From: Alienimonas californiensis
GTDB taxonomy: Bacteria > Planctomycetota > Planctomycetia > Planctomycetales > Planctomycetaceae
Assembly (NCBI RefSeq): GCF_007743815.1
Contig: NZ_CP036265.1
Coordinates: 3,490,823-3,554,822, forward strand
Length of the DNA: 64,000 nt
Direction of reading: 5' to 3'
Shown: one piece after another, positions 46,863-58,810 of the stretch
Position numbering within the stretch: the first letter of the stretch is position 1
How the letters are laid out: each line of letters opens with the position of its first letter
The notes under the pieces: generated by a model
What the model saw: only the letters and a program-made list of their open reading frames with translations
Told to the model about the DNA's origin: nothing
Databases searched by the model: none
Made by a program: the position numbers and the translations under genes

Positions 46863-47027
46863 CTGCCGCCGCACAGGCGAATCTGCTCAGCGGCGAGGCG
46901 GGCGCCGCGTTCTCCCGGGCGGGGAACCGGGGGCGGTCCCGGCGGTTCGGCGGCGGATTGTCTGGGGGCGCGATCGACGGTCGGTTGGAGGATGGGGGAC
47001 GCGCCTCACCCCATCGCTTGCGCCGTC

Positions 47028-48401
47028 ATGTCCGCCTTCCGCCTGCGTCCAACCGTCGAACGCCGCGACGCCGAATCGATTCGCGAGGCTCTCGACGCCT
47101 GCGCCACGCCGTTGCCGTCCGTGTACGGGGCGACGGACGAGGCCGACGCGGCTCTCGAACCGTTGATGGACCGCATCGGTGACGCCTCCTTCATCCTGCT
47201 GGGCGAGGCGTCACACGGCACCAGCGAGTACTACCTCTGGCGGCGCCGGATCACGGAACGGCTGATCCGCGAGCGGGGCTTCGACTTCGTCGCCGTTGAG
47301 GGCGACTGGCCGGATTGCATGCGGGTGAATCGGTTCGTCCGGGACGAGATCGACGGCGCGCCGGAGGAGGTGTTGAAGACGTTTCGCCGCTGGCCGACCT
47401 GGATGTGGGCCAATGAGGAGATCGCCGGGCTGATGACGGCCCTGCGGGAGATCAACGCCGACCGGCCGAAGCGGCGACGGGTGGGCTTCTACGGGCTGGA
47501 CGTCTACAGCCTGTGGGACTCGCTGGCCCGCATCCGCGAGTATCTGAAGGAGTACGCCCCGGAATCGCTGGGCACGGCCGAAGACGCCTTCGCCTGCTTC
47601 GGTTCGGAGTTCGGCGACGAACAGGGCTACGCCCGCCGGACCCGCTGGGTACCCGATTCCTGCGAGCAGGCGGTTCTCGATCTGCTCGCGAAGACCCGCG
47701 AGGCGACCCTGCGGGACGGGGAGCACGCCTTCGACGCCGTGCAGAACGCCCTCGCGGCCCGGCACGCGGAGGAGTACTACCGCACGATGACCAGCCCCGG
47801 CCCGGAGAGCTGGAACGTCCGCGACCGGCACATGACGGAGACCCTCGCCCGCCTGCTGGACCGCCATTCCGACCCCGCCCCCGGCGGCCGGCGTGCAAAG
47901 GCGATCGTCTGGGAGCACAACACCCACATCGGCGACGCCCGCGCCACGGACATGGCCAGAGCCGGGATGGTCAACGTCGGCCAGCTCTCCCGGGATCGCT
48001 TCGGGGCGGGCGACTGCGTGCTGGTCGGTTTCGGCTCCCGCCGGGGCTCGGTGATCGCCGGTCGCAAATGGGGCGGCCCGATGGAGCGGATGCCCCTGCC
48101 GGAGGCCCGGGAGGAGTCCTGGGAGGACCTGATGCACGAAGCCTTCGACGGCGAGGACCGCCTGCTGATCTTCCCGGACGACGACGAAACCGCCGCCCCG
48201 CTGCACGATCGCCGCGGGCACCGGGCCGTCGGCGTGGTCTACCGGCCGGAGTCGGAGCGGGGGAACTACGTCCCCTCCGACCTCGCCGCCCGCTACGACG
48301 CCTTCGTCTACGTCGACCGCACCCACGCCCTCCGCCCCCTGCACGAGGAACCCGTCGGCAAGCCGGATGACGTCCCGGAGACCTACCCCAGCGGCGTCTG
48401 A
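47028..48401 (+). CDS. Erythromycin-esterase-family protein
   Basis: From the ATG at 47028 the protein is 457 residues; an earlier ATG at 46992 has GGAGG directly against it, too close to be ideal. The family motifs are all present: FILLGEASHGTSEYYLWR, FVAVEGDWPDCMRVNRF, GFYGLDVYSLW and IVWEHNTHIGDARATDM, with the Glu and His residues expected for metal-free or metal-assisted hydrolysis. Only a minority of family members hydrolyse macrolides; most chromosomal ones, often fused or adjacent to phosphoribosyltransferases, have unknown substrates. No such neighbour lies here. No signal peptide is visible, so it is probably cytoplasmic. Confidence 0.88.
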   Translation: MSAFRLRPTVERRDAESIREALDACATPLPSVYGATDEADAALEPLMDRIGDASFILLGEASHGTSEYYLWRRRITERLIRERGFDFVAVEGDWPDCMRVNRFVRDEIDGAPEEVLKTFRRWPTWMWANEEIAGLMTALREINADRPKRRRVGFYGLDVYSLWDSLARIREYLKEYAPESLGTAEDAFACFGSEFGDEQGYARRTRWVPDSCEQAVLDLLAKTREATLRDGEHAFDAVQNALAARHAEEYYRTMTSPGPESWNVRDRHMTETLARLLDRHSDPAPGGRRAKAIVWEHNTHIGDARATDMARAGMVNVGQLSRDRFGAGDCVLVGFGSRRGSVIAGRKWGGPMERMPLPEAREESWEDLMHEAFDGEDRLLIFPDDDETAAPLHDRRGHRAVGVVYRPESERGNYVPSDLAARYDAFVYVDRTHALRPLHEEPVGKPDDVPETYPSGV

Positions 48402-48467
48402 ACCGTCCGCTCGGAAACCTGCCCGCGAGCGGTCGGCGAATGGAGCGAGCCCGCTAGACTGGCGGCA

Positions 48468-49316
48468 ATGGAAGCCGCTCCCGTTCGCCCCTCCTACCGC
48501 CGCGTCTGGTCGACGTTTCTGCGGAACAGTCTCGTCCGCGAGATGACGTTCCGCGGGAACTTCCTGATCACGCTGCTGACCCGGGCCTTTTACTTCGCCG
48601 CCCAGGTCACGCTGTTCGAGATCATCTACGGCTCCGTCGATCAGGTGGGCGACTGGAACCGGGCGGAATACTTCGGCTTCATGGCGACCGGGCTGCTGGT
48701 GAACGCCCTGGTCGAGACGTTCTTCATGCCGAATCTCAGCGCGTTCAGCGAACTGATCCGCACCGGCAAGCTGGACTTCGCCCTGCTCAAACCGATCGAC
48801 ACGCAGTTCCTAGTATCGTTTGAGAAGGTCGAGGTCGCCCAGCTCGGCCAGGTGGCGCTGGCCCTCGGGCTGCTGGGCTATTCCATCGAATCGCTGGACC
48901 TCTGGAGCGAGCTGTTCCTCACCGCGCACGGTCTGGGGCGGGTGGCGCTGTACGCGCTGCTGGTCGGCTGCGCGACGGCCTTCTTCTACAGCCTGATGAT
49001 CTGTCTGGCCGCGGCGAGCGTCTCGATGGGCCGCAACACCGGGCTGTACGACTTCTGGTTCTACGTGACCGTCTTCGCCCGCTACCCGCGGGACATTTAC
49101 CAGACGGGCGGGCCGGCGGCGGCGCTGCTGTCGGCGGCGTTCACCTACGCCGTGCCGATCCTGCTGGTCATCACCACGCCGGCCCGGGTGGCGGTGAAGG
49201 GGGCGTTCGAATGGCCGTTCGTGCTCGGCAGCGTGCTGGCCGCAGTCGGCGGGCTGGTCGTCAGCCGCTGGGTCTTCCGCCGCAGCCTGCGGGGCTACCG
49301 CAGCGCCAGTAGCTGA
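48468..49316 (+). CDS. ABC-2 family transporter permease
   Basis: The 282-residue protein has about six membrane helices and the opening [38 protein letters not shown], typical of ABC-2-type permeases of the DUF990/PF06182 kind. Later helices read [40 protein letters not shown] and [21 protein letters not shown]. Such proteins normally act with a second permease and an ATPase, but neither is adjacent; the ATPase at 61953-62882 is 12 kb away on the other strand. The substrate is unknown. It lies 66 bases after the esterase-like gene. Confidence 0.85.
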   Translation: MEAAPVRPSYRRVWSTFLRNSLVREMTFRGNFLITLLTRAFYFAAQVTLFEIIYGSVDQVGDWNRAEYFGFMATGLLVNALVETFFMPNLSAFSELIRTGKLDFALLKPIDTQFLVSFEKVEVAQLGQVALALGLLGYSIESLDLWSELFLTAHGLGRVALYALLVGCATAFFYSLMICLAAASVSMGRNTGLYDFWFYVTVFARYPRDIYQTGGPAAALLSAAFTYAVPILLVITTPARVAVKGAFEWPFVLGSVLAAVGGLVVSRWVFRRSLRGYRSASS

Positions 49317-49363
49317 CGCGGGCCGCGAGCGGGCGGCCCTCGCGGTCGGCCAGCTTCTGAGAC

Positions 49364-49966
49364 CTACTTCTGCGACGGCTGGTCGAAGAAGCTGTCGTGG
49401 TCGCCGTCGTTGTCGTCCGCGTCGTCGTCGAAGTCGGAGAAGGAATCTTCGTCCTCCGCGTCGAACTCGGCACTGCCGGCTTCGACGAACTCCGCGCTGT
49501 CGCCGAACGCGTCGTCGTCGTCGAACTCGTCGATGCCGGATTCCCCCTCGTCGTCGACGAGGATCTCGTTGGACGTCCCCGCGGCGGCGAGAATCGCGGA
49601 GGACTCCGCCGCGCCCAGTTCGTCGCTGCTGCCCTCGGCGACGTACACCTCGCCGCTCCCCCCCATCGGCAGCGGTCCCCCGACGGCCCGGGCCTGGGCC
49701 GGCTTCCCGCCGCGGAAGAAGATCACGATCGGCGCCAGCGTGACGATCACGCCGCAGATCAGGGCGACGATCAGCGACGCCGCCAGCGGGATCGAGGCGA
49801 AGATCTCGCCGGAGTGCTCGAGGATCGCCATCACGATAAACGTGGCGACCGCCGCCCCAGGGATCGCGGCGACCAGCGAACTCAGGGCGAAACTGCGGGA
49901 GGTCACGGAGCGGGCGGGGCGAGGGGAGCGGGGCGATGCGTTACGGCGCCGGCGACGGCCCCCCAT
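49364..49966 (-). CDS. Two-helix membrane protein with highly acidic tail
   Basis: The 200-residue protein has a basic, Arg/Ser-rich N terminus, two membrane helices (about 28-50 and 58-84), and a tail of more than 100 residues dominated by Asp, Glu, Ser and Gly, ending FDQPSQK. No family was recognised. The Asp/Glu content of the last 60 residues is extreme. It lies 123 bases downstream of atpC on the same strand and might be the last gene of the ATP synthase transcript, although a functional link is only positional. The acidic tail is consistent with a cation-rich periplasmic setting or with binding a basic partner. Confidence 0.6.
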   Translation of the reverse strand: MGGRRRRRNASPRSPRPARSVTSRSFALSSLVAAIPGAAVATFIVMAILEHSGEIFASIPLAASLIVALICGVIVTLAPIVIFFRGGKPAQARAVGGPLPMGGSGEVYVAEGSSDELGAAESSAILAAAGTSNEILVDDEGESGIDEFDDDDAFGDSAEFVEAGSAEFDAEDEDSFSDFDDDADDNDGDHDSFFDQPSQK

Positions 49967-50089
49967 TGTGCGACCGATGCAGGCGCCGGGGCAACGAGCC
50001 GCGCGCGAAGCGGCCAGTCGGGCCGAATCAACGCGCCGGTCGTGCCGGTCCGCCGACGAACGACGGCGTCCCCCGCCGACGCGGGGGGC

Positions 50090-50512
50090 CTACGCGGCGG
50101 AGGCGATCATCGCCCGCAGTCGGGCCTGATCGCGGTCCTTCTGCGTGCGGGCTTCCGGCGTGGCGGGCACCCGGGCGTTCACTTCGGTCAGCTCCGCCCG
50201 GGCGGCGGCGACGTCGATCTCCGCCGGGGGCATCGCCCGGTTCGTCAACACGGCGACGGTCCCGCCGTCCGCGGCGTCCCCGGGCTTCGAGGGCGAGACC
50301 TGCACGAACCCGCCGGCGACGAACCAGGTCTTCTCGCCGGACTCGCCGGCCAATCCCCGCACCGTCAGCGGGCCGTAACCGAGCCGCGCGACCATCGGCG
50401 CCCGCCCCGGCAGGATGCCGGCCATCCCGTCGGCGAGCGGCAACCGCAGCCCGTCCACCGCCGCGGTCAGCAGCGTCTTTTCCGGCGTGACGAGGGAGAG
50501 CGTGAGGGGCAC
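50090..50512 (-). CDS. atpC: F-type ATP synthase subunit epsilon
   Basis: From the GTG at 50512 the protein is 140 residues. The N-terminal beta-sandwich is clear: LTLSLVTPEKTLLTAAVDGLRLPLADGMAGILPGRAPMVARLGYGPLTV, then FVAGGFVQVSPS and VAVLTNRA. The C-terminal helical hairpin is short and Ala/Arg-rich. Epsilon connects the central stalk to the c ring and can inhibit ATP hydrolysis. The open frame continues upstream into an Arg/Pro/Ser-rich stretch that overlaps the atpD-atpC spacer and is not part of the protein. It closes the F-ATPase gene set. Confidence 0.9.
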   Translation of the reverse strand: MPLTLSLVTPEKTLLTAAVDGLRLPLADGMAGILPGRAPMVARLGYGPLTVRGLAGESGEKTWFVAGGFVQVSPSKPGDAADGGTVAVLTNRAMPPAEIDVAAARAELTEVNARVPATPEARTQKDRDQARLRAMIASAA

Positions 50513-50632
50513 GGGCGGGCGGTTCTGGAGGAAGTTGGGCTGGGAACGAGACGAGGGAGGGGGGAGGAGGGAGGGGGAGGGCGGACGACCGGGCGTTCCC
50601 CTCCCTCCTCGCTCCTCACCCCTCCCCAAGCG

Positions 50633-52186
<1,554 letters not shown>

Positions 52187-53080
52187 CTATTCCAGCGCCG
52201 CGGCGCCGCCGATGACTTCGGCGAGTTCGTTGGTGATCTGGGCCTGGCGGGCCCGATTATATTTCTGCGAGAGGTCGCCGATCATCTCGTCGGCGTTCTC
52301 CGTGGCGCCCTTCATGGCGACCATCCGAGCGATCTGCTCGCTGACGGCGCTGTCTAGGAAGCACTTAAACAGCCGGGCCTTGAACGCCGCGGGGACGATC
52401 TCGTCGAGAATGTCGTTCGGGTTCGGCAGAAACTCGTAGTTCACCTTCCGGCCGCCGGCCGACGGGGCGGCCTGCTGGCCGGCGGCGTCGGCCAGACCGG
52501 TGAGCGGCAGCAGCGTTTCGACGACCGGCTCCTGCCGGCCGCTGGAGACGTACTTCTGGTAGGCCACGTCCAGCCGGTCCAGGTTGCCGTTGAGGAACTC
52601 GCGAACGTAGCGGTCCGCGATGGCGTCCACGTCGGCGTAGGCCGGCTGGTCTTCGAACTGCGTGTACTTCTCCGCGGGCGTGACGCCCTGGAACTTCATA
52701 TAGCTGATCCCGCGTTTGCCGGAGACTTCGATCTCCAGCCCCACGCCGGCCTGAGCGCGGACCTCGCGGATACGGCCCATCGCCTTCCGCAGCACGCCGG
52801 CGTTGAAGCCGCCGCACAGCCCGCGGTTGCTGGTCAGCACCAGCACGGTGACGTGGGCTTCGTTCTCCGGCTCTTTGAGCAGCGGATGCGAGATCTCCCC
52901 GCCGGCGGCCGCCAAGTCGGCGACCACTTCGCCGATTTTGCGGGTGTACGCCGCCGCCTCGGTGGCCCGGTCCTGGGCCTTTTTGAACCGGGCGGTGGCG
53001 ATCAATTCCATCGTCCGCGTGATCTTGCGGATGTTCTTGACGGACTTGAGCCGCTTGACGATCGCGCGGGCGTTGGCCAT
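52187..53080 (-). CDS. atpG: F-type ATP synthase subunit gamma
   Basis: The 297-residue protein has the conserved N-terminal rotor helix NARAIVKRLKSVKNIRKITRTMELIATARFKKAQ, the Rossmann-like middle (VTVLVLTSNRGLCGGFNAGVLR) and the C-terminal helix (MVAMKGATENADEMIGDLSQKYNRARQAQITNELAEVIGGA). It is slightly longer than the common 285-290 residues because of a loop of about 20 residues before residue 220. It rotates inside the alpha3beta3 ring. It is separated from atpA by 131 bases holding a planctomycete repeat hairpin. Confidence 0.96.
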   Translation of the reverse strand: MANARAIVKRLKSVKNIRKITRTMELIATARFKKAQDRATEAAAYTRKIGEVVADLAAAGGEISHPLLKEPENEAHVTVLVLTSNRGLCGGFNAGVLRKAMGRIREVRAQAGVGLEIEVSGKRGISYMKFQGVTPAEKYTQFEDQPAYADVDAIADRYVREFLNGNLDRLDVAYQKYVSSGRQEPVVETLLPLTGLADAAGQQAAPSAGGRKVNYEFLPNPNDILDEIVPAAFKARLFKCFLDSAVSEQIARMVAMKGATENADEMIGDLSQKYNRARQAQITNELAEVIGGAAALE

Positions 53081-53099
53081 GTCGGTTGGATTCGTAACT

Positions 53100-53185
53100 A
53101 ACCCGAAGCGTCAGCGAGGGCTGCGTTCGGCGGTTCGATTCGTTCCCGCCGCGTTGCGGCGGGGCCCTCGCTGACGCTTCGGGTT
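53100..53185. repeat. Planctomycete NPKRQRG-type inverted repeat (copy 2) inside the atp operon
   Basis: The 21-base arm at 53100-53120 is identical to the arm at 455-475, and its reverse complement at 53165-53185 is identical to 510-530. The 44-base spacer differs from that of copy 1. It occupies most of the atpA-atpG gap. On the atp mRNA it would fold into a strong stem and could change the ratio of the subunits encoded on either side. Conservation of the arms with a diverged spacer suggests selection on, or mobility of, the hairpin. Confidence 0.88.
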
Positions 53186-53211
53186 GGTGGGGACGGGAAA
53201 GCGCTCGACGA

Positions 53212-54795
<1,584 letters not shown>

Positions 54796-55463
54796 GGGTC
54801 GCTTTGGCTTTGAGACGCCCGCGGAGCTGCCGCAACCGGGCCTTGAGGGAGGAATCGTAGACGGTGTCGCCCACGCGGATCACCATGCCGCCGAGGATCG
54901 CCGGGTCCACTTCCGGGATCACGACCGGCGTGTAGCTCGTCGCCGCGGCCAGGGCGGACTCGACCCCCGCCAGGTCTTCGGCGGAGAGCGGCCGGGCGGT
55001 GGTGACGATCACCCGTTGCTTGCCGAGCTCCGCCTCCCGGGCGACGTGGGCTTCGCCGAGGATCTGGGGGAGCAGTTCCAACCGTCCGTGCCGCGCCAGC
55101 ACCCGCAGGAAGTTGGCGAACGTCTGCGAGGCCCGCGGGACGACGACGCGTTCGATCAGGCCGAGCTTCTCGTCCGTGCTGGTCGAGGCGCCGAGCAGCA
55201 TCCGCTCGAACTCCGGGTTCGGCGTCAGCACGTCGTCCTGGAAGCTGGTGAACTCCTCCAGCACGCCGTCCACGCCCTCTTCGGAGGCCGGGGCGCCGCT
55301 GGCCCGCAGGAAGGCGTCCGCGTAGGTGCGGGCGATGGCCGTGGAGGACGGGTCCTCCATCACGCTGTGGGTGCGGGCGGCCTGCGCCAGTTCTGCGGTC
55401 GTGTCGTCGATCACGGGGGCGGAGTTCGTCAGGCGTCCCGAACGGCTGGGGGAAGGGGGAGAA

Positions 55464-56117
55464 CTAGGCGCGAGAGCCGCGGAAGCCGGCGATCGACTGG
55501 TCGATCAGCCGCTTCTGGGTCTCGTCCGTCAGGTTGTCCCGGCCGAGCACCTGCTCCGTGGCGGCGGCGAGTTGATCGTTGAAGCCGGCGAACAGTTCCG
55601 CCAGCGCCTGATCCTTGGCCTGCTCGATGTCGTGCAGGGCCCGCTCCCGCTCCGTCCTCGCGGCGGCCTGAGCCTCGGCGAGGATGTTCGCCTTGGCGAC
55701 CTCCGCGTCGCGGCGGGCCTCGGCGAGGATCTCCTTGACCTGATCCTGAGCCTTCGCCATCTCGGCGGAGTGCTGCGACATCAGCCGCTCGCTCTCCACC
55801 CGATGCTTCTCCGCGGCGGCCAGGTCGTTCCGAATCCGCTCCTCCCGCCGGTCCAGACCCGCGGCCGCCGGCTTCCAGGCCATGGCGGACAGCACGCCCA
55901 CGAACAGCAGGAAGACGATCCCGCTCCAGAGGGCGAGGTCCGCCCGCGGCTCGACCGGCAGCCCTTCCGGGTGGGCCGCATGGTCGTCGCCGGCGTGCAC
56001 CACTTCCCCCTCCATGTTCTCCGCTTCAAAACGCTCCGCCTCGGCAAGCACGTCCTGCGCCAGCAGGGGGCTGGCGCAGAGGGCGAGGGCGAGGCAGGCG
56101 GAGAGGCGAACGGCCAT
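55464..56117 (-). CDS. atpF: F-type ATP synthase subunit b with signal-like leader
   Basis: The 217-residue protein has a leader (RLSACLALALCASPLLAQ) that looks like a cleavable signal peptide, an acidic/His segment of about 40 residues, the membrane anchor LALWSGIVFLLFVGVLSAMAWKP (about 62-84) and a long charged helix with Ala spacing to residue 200. Typical b subunits are about 160 residues and lack the leader. It forms the peripheral stalk from the membrane to delta. It lies 69 bases after the c-subunit gene. Confidence 0.92.
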   Translation of the reverse strand: MAVRLSACLALALCASPLLAQDVLAEAERFEAENMEGEVVHAGDDHAAHPEGLPVEPRADLALWSGIVFLLFVGVLSAMAWKPAAAGLDRREERIRNDLAAAEKHRVESERLMSQHSAEMAKAQDQVKEILAEARRDAEVAKANILAEAQAAARTERERALHDIEQAKDQALAELFAGFNDQLAAATEQVLGRDNLTDETQKRLIDQSIAGFRGSRA

Positions 56118-56186
56118 CGAGGGAGGCGGTGCGGGACGATGCGAGGGGAACGGGACGGACGCGGCCGGCGCGAGCCGGCCGCGGCG

Positions 56187-56549
56187 TCAAACGATCAGGC
56201 AGAACACCAGGCCGATGATCGTGGCGCCTTCGATCAGCACCGCGGCGATGATCATCGCGGTCTGGATCTGGCCGGCGACGTCCGGCTGACGGGCCATCGC
56301 GCCGGTGGCGGCGAAGCCGATCAGGCCGATGCCGATGCCGCCGCCGATCACCGCCAGGCCGATGCCGACGGCGGGGAGCTGCACGCGGGTGGCGCCGGCG
56401 ACTTCGGCGGCTTCCTCCGCGGTCGCCGCCTCGTACACCACCGGGCCCGGGACCACTTGGGCCGGGGCGGCGGCCGGGGCGGCGACGAACGCGAACGCGG
56501 CCAGGGCGAAGGCCTTGAGGAGGGTGGCGGGCCGGATGGTCCGAAGCAC
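56187..56549 (-). CDS. atpE: F-type ATP synthase subunit c with signal-like leader
   Basis: The 120-residue protein is longer than the usual 70-90 because of an N-terminal leader (KAFALAAFAFVAAPAAAPAQ) and a short acidic linker to about residue 55. The hairpin follows: helix 1 GIGLAVIGGGIGIGLIGFAATG, loop ARQPD, helix 2 with carboxylate Glu107 in AVLIEGATIIG. The position of Gln32 in the Na+-type c ring of Ilyobacter is Ile, and Glu is followed by Gly in place of Ser/Thr, so the ring should bind H+, not Na+. It lies between atpB and atpF. Confidence 0.93.
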   Translation of the reverse strand: MLRTIRPATLLKAFALAAFAFVAAPAAAPAQVVPGPVVYEAATAEEAAEVAGATRVQLPAVGIGLAVIGGGIGIGLIGFAATGAMARQPDVAGQIQTAMIIAAVLIEGATIIGLVFCLIV

Positions 56550-56746
56550 GGCGGGGGTCTCGTCGGGGGAGAGGCCCGGACGAACCGGGCGGGGTAAGGT
56601 GAGCGATGGCCCGCCGACTTCGTCTCCCGGGGTAGGGGGACGGAGAACCCGGGCGGGGCGGGAAAGGTGCGGGGGACGGGGTCGGATTGCAACCGACCCC
56701 GCTGCGGTTCTTCGCCCCTCCGACTGATTCGGGGAGGGGCCGCGCG

Positions 56747-57964
56747 TTAGTGCGGGTGGACCGCCCCCGCGATGAACAGGGTGGCCAGGAAGGCGAACAC
56801 ATAAGCCTGCATGAACGCCACGAACAGCTCCAGCAGGCCCACGAAAACCTGCCCCAGCAGGCTGCCGCCGATGATGGTGTAACCGAGCAGCGAGGAGCCT
56901 TCCTCCGGCCAGACGAAGTCGGAGAACGCCACCCCGATGAAGCCCAGCATCAGGCCCAGCACCACGTGCCCGGCCATCAGGTTGGCGAACAACCGGACCG
57001 CCAACACGCAGTGCTTAATGAGCAGCCCCATCGCCTCGATGAGCCAGATCATCGGGAACAGGATCGGCTTCAGCGCCGACGGCACGTCCATGCCGGGGAT
57101 CAGGCTTTTCAGGTAGCCGACCGGGCCGTTCTGCTTGATGCCGCAGTACAGCACGGAGGCGAACACCACCAGCGCCAGCACGGCGGTGACGTTGATGTTG
57201 CCCGACGGCGTACCGAGCCAGGGGATGGACCCCAGCAGGTTGCAGAACAGGATGTAGATGAATAGCGACCAGATCAGCGGCAGGAACTTGTCCGCCGGGT
57301 GCCCGGCCGCGGGGCCGGGGGTGACGCTGGTGCCGGCGGTGTCGAGGTCGAAATTCGCCTCTTTGAGCGGGTCGGCGCTGCCGGGGTTGTAGTGGCCCTC
57401 GGCATGCTGCCCCATGTCCGTGCTGTGATCGTTGGCGTCGCCCCCGTGGCCGTGCGCGTCGTGATCGCCGATCGTCGGCCGCACCACTTCGTCGCGGATG
57501 AAGACGAGCACCGTCTCCCAGAAGTTCCAGAACCGCCCGCGGATCGGGTCGCCGTTCCGAATCTTGATCGCCAGCGGGATGAAGATCAGCGCCGCCAGCG
57601 TCGCGGCGACGACCTGGAGGACCATGAACTTCGTCAACTGGAAGCCCATCACGCTCTCCCCGGCGGGGAGCGTGTCGTTGAGCTTCATCAGGATCTTCTC
57701 CGGCGACGGCAGCCAGTCGAGTTCCGGCAGGTGGAGCTTGTTCTGTTCGCCTTGGTCGGTCAGGCCCGGCAGTTCGAAGTAGGTCGCGTCCCGGACGTGG
57801 TGGAACGGATCGGCGGAGTGGTCGCCGTGCTCCGCCCCGTGCTCGGATCCATGCCCGTCGCCGTGGTCGGCGTGCTCGCCGAGCGCCTGTGCGGCGGCGA
57901 CGGTCTCCGGTTCGGCGGGGTCGGCGACCGCGAGGGCGGCGAGAATGAGGGCGACGGCGGCCAT
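56747..57964 (-). CDS. atpB: F-type ATP synthase subunit a with His-rich extensions
   Basis: The 405-residue protein is much longer than a typical a subunit (about 240-290). A leader (AVALILAALAVADPAEPE) is followed by a His/Gly/Asp-rich stretch (about 28-56), and a second His/Asp-rich insert (about 165-195, GDHDAHGHGGDANDH) lies before the second membrane helix. The core is canonical: FLPLIWSLFIYILFCNLLGSIPW and the essential Arg in CVLAVRLFANLMAGHVVLG. The C-terminal helices end ATLFIAGAVHPH. It forms the half-channels against the c ring. The His-rich parts are predicted to face the periplasm. Confidence 0.94.
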   Translation of the reverse strand: MAAVALILAALAVADPAEPETVAAAQALGEHADHGDGHGSEHGAEHGDHSADPFHHVRDATYFELPGLTDQGEQNKLHLPELDWLPSPEKILMKLNDTLPAGESVMGFQLTKFMVLQVVAATLAALIFIPLAIKIRNGDPIRGRFWNFWETVLVFIRDEVVRPTIGDHDAHGHGGDANDHSTDMGQHAEGHYNPGSADPLKEANFDLDTAGTSVTPGPAAGHPADKFLPLIWSLFIYILFCNLLGSIPWLGTPSGNINVTAVLALVVFASVLYCGIKQNGPVGYLKSLIPGMDVPSALKPILFPMIWLIEAMGLLIKHCVLAVRLFANLMAGHVVLGLMLGFIGVAFSDFVWPEEGSSLLGYTIIGGSLLGQVFVGLLELFVAFMQAYVFAFLATLFIAGAVHPH

Positions 57965-58067
57965 CCGCGGGGCGGGTGAGAGCTGAGATTCGGGCGGGCG
58001 GGGCCGGGACGGTACTGGCGAGCCGCCCGCGACGCCAACGACCTGACGGTCGTACCCCGCCGTTACG

Positions 58068-58478
58068 TTACCAGGTCCGCCGCGGGGGCCGCAGAATCAT
58101 CAATCCCTCCGCCGAGAACCCCGCCAGCAAGCCAGCCAGTCCGATCAGCAACGCCGTGCGCACGTTCGCGGCGTTCTGCCACAGCACCGCCGCGGGAAAC
58201 GCCACGGCCACGAACAGTCGCAATCCGAATCCGACGACGACTGCGATCAGCACGGCGAAATTCGTGCGTAGCCAGTACCCGCACGTCAACGCGGCGGCCC
58301 CCGGCGGACCGCATACGAACGCGGCCGGGATCACGCCGACCATCGTCACTTCGTCACGAGCCCACCATGGGGCGGTGAACTCGGCCGTCGCGAGCGCTCC
58401 GGCGACCGCTGCTCCGTGCAGCCACTGGGCGAGGGCAAACTTCGCCCAGCGCGATTCGAGAATGCCGCCTGCCGTCAT
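58068..58478 (-). CDS. Small membrane protein between atpZ and atpB
   Basis: The 136-residue protein has about four hydrophobic helices (FALAQWLHGAAVAGALATAEF; VTMVGVIPAAFVCGPPGAAAL; FAVLIAVVVGFGLRLFVAVAFPAAVL; ALLIGLAGLLAGFSAEGLMIL). It starts with an ATG that overlaps the atpZ stop (ATGA), so it is certainly read with the operon. Position and topology match the AtpI/UncI-type assembly or accessory proteins that precede atpB in many operons, but no clear sequence signature was seen. Gly-Leu-Arg-Leu in helix 3 places a charged residue in the membrane. Confidence 0.75.
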   Translation of the reverse strand: MTAGGILESRWAKFALAQWLHGAAVAGALATAEFTAPWWARDEVTMVGVIPAAFVCGPPGAAALTCGYWLRTNFAVLIAVVVGFGLRLFVAVAFPAAVLWQNAANVRTALLIGLAGLLAGFSAEGLMILRPPRRTW

Positions 58479-58810
58479 CGCCGCGGCCCGCGCATCCCGC
58501 CGCTGGGGCCCTGGCCTGCGCTCGCTTTATTCGCGGCGGCGATCAGTTGGCTGACCCCCAGCCAGAAGCCGACTGCCGTAAACGCCAGCGTGCCCCAGGG
58601 GAACCAGCCGGTGAGGTAGTCCACGCCGTACCCGATCAGCGGGGCGCCGGCCATTTCCATGGCGATCGTCGTGCCGACGCTCGCCCACTGGACGCCCTTG
58701 GAGATTGAGGAGCGATCGTCCCGGGCCTGCCGCGGCCCGGCGGCTGGTCCGTGGCCCGAGGCGTCGTCGGTCTGACGCGGGGGGGGCGGATCGGGCGGTG
58801 CGGCGGTCAC
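58475..58810 (-). CDS. atpZ: AtpZ/AtpI-family protein of the F-ATPase operon
   Basis: The 111-residue protein has a Pro/Asp/Arg-rich N-terminal tail of about 38 residues, then two membrane helices: VQWASVGTTIAMEMAGAPLIGYGVDYLTG and WGTLAFTAVGFWLGVSQLI. The GVQWASVG...GAPLIGYGVDYLTG pattern is that of the PF09527 family (AtpZ/AtpI), placed at the head of many atp operons and linked to c-ring assembly or Mg2+ uptake. It is the first gene of the operon here and overlaps the next gene by four bases. Confidence 0.85.
   Translation of the reverse strand: MTAAPPDPPPPRQTDDASGHGPAAGPRQARDDRSSISKGVQWASVGTTIAMEMAGAPLIGYGVDYLTGWFPWGTLAFTAVGFWLGVSQLIAAANKASAGQGPSGGMRGPRR

Noticed and set aside
47028-48401. 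Macrolide-resistance gene
   Set aside because: Family membership alone does not show macrolide hydrolysis; most chromosomal relatives have unknown substrates and no resistance context is present.
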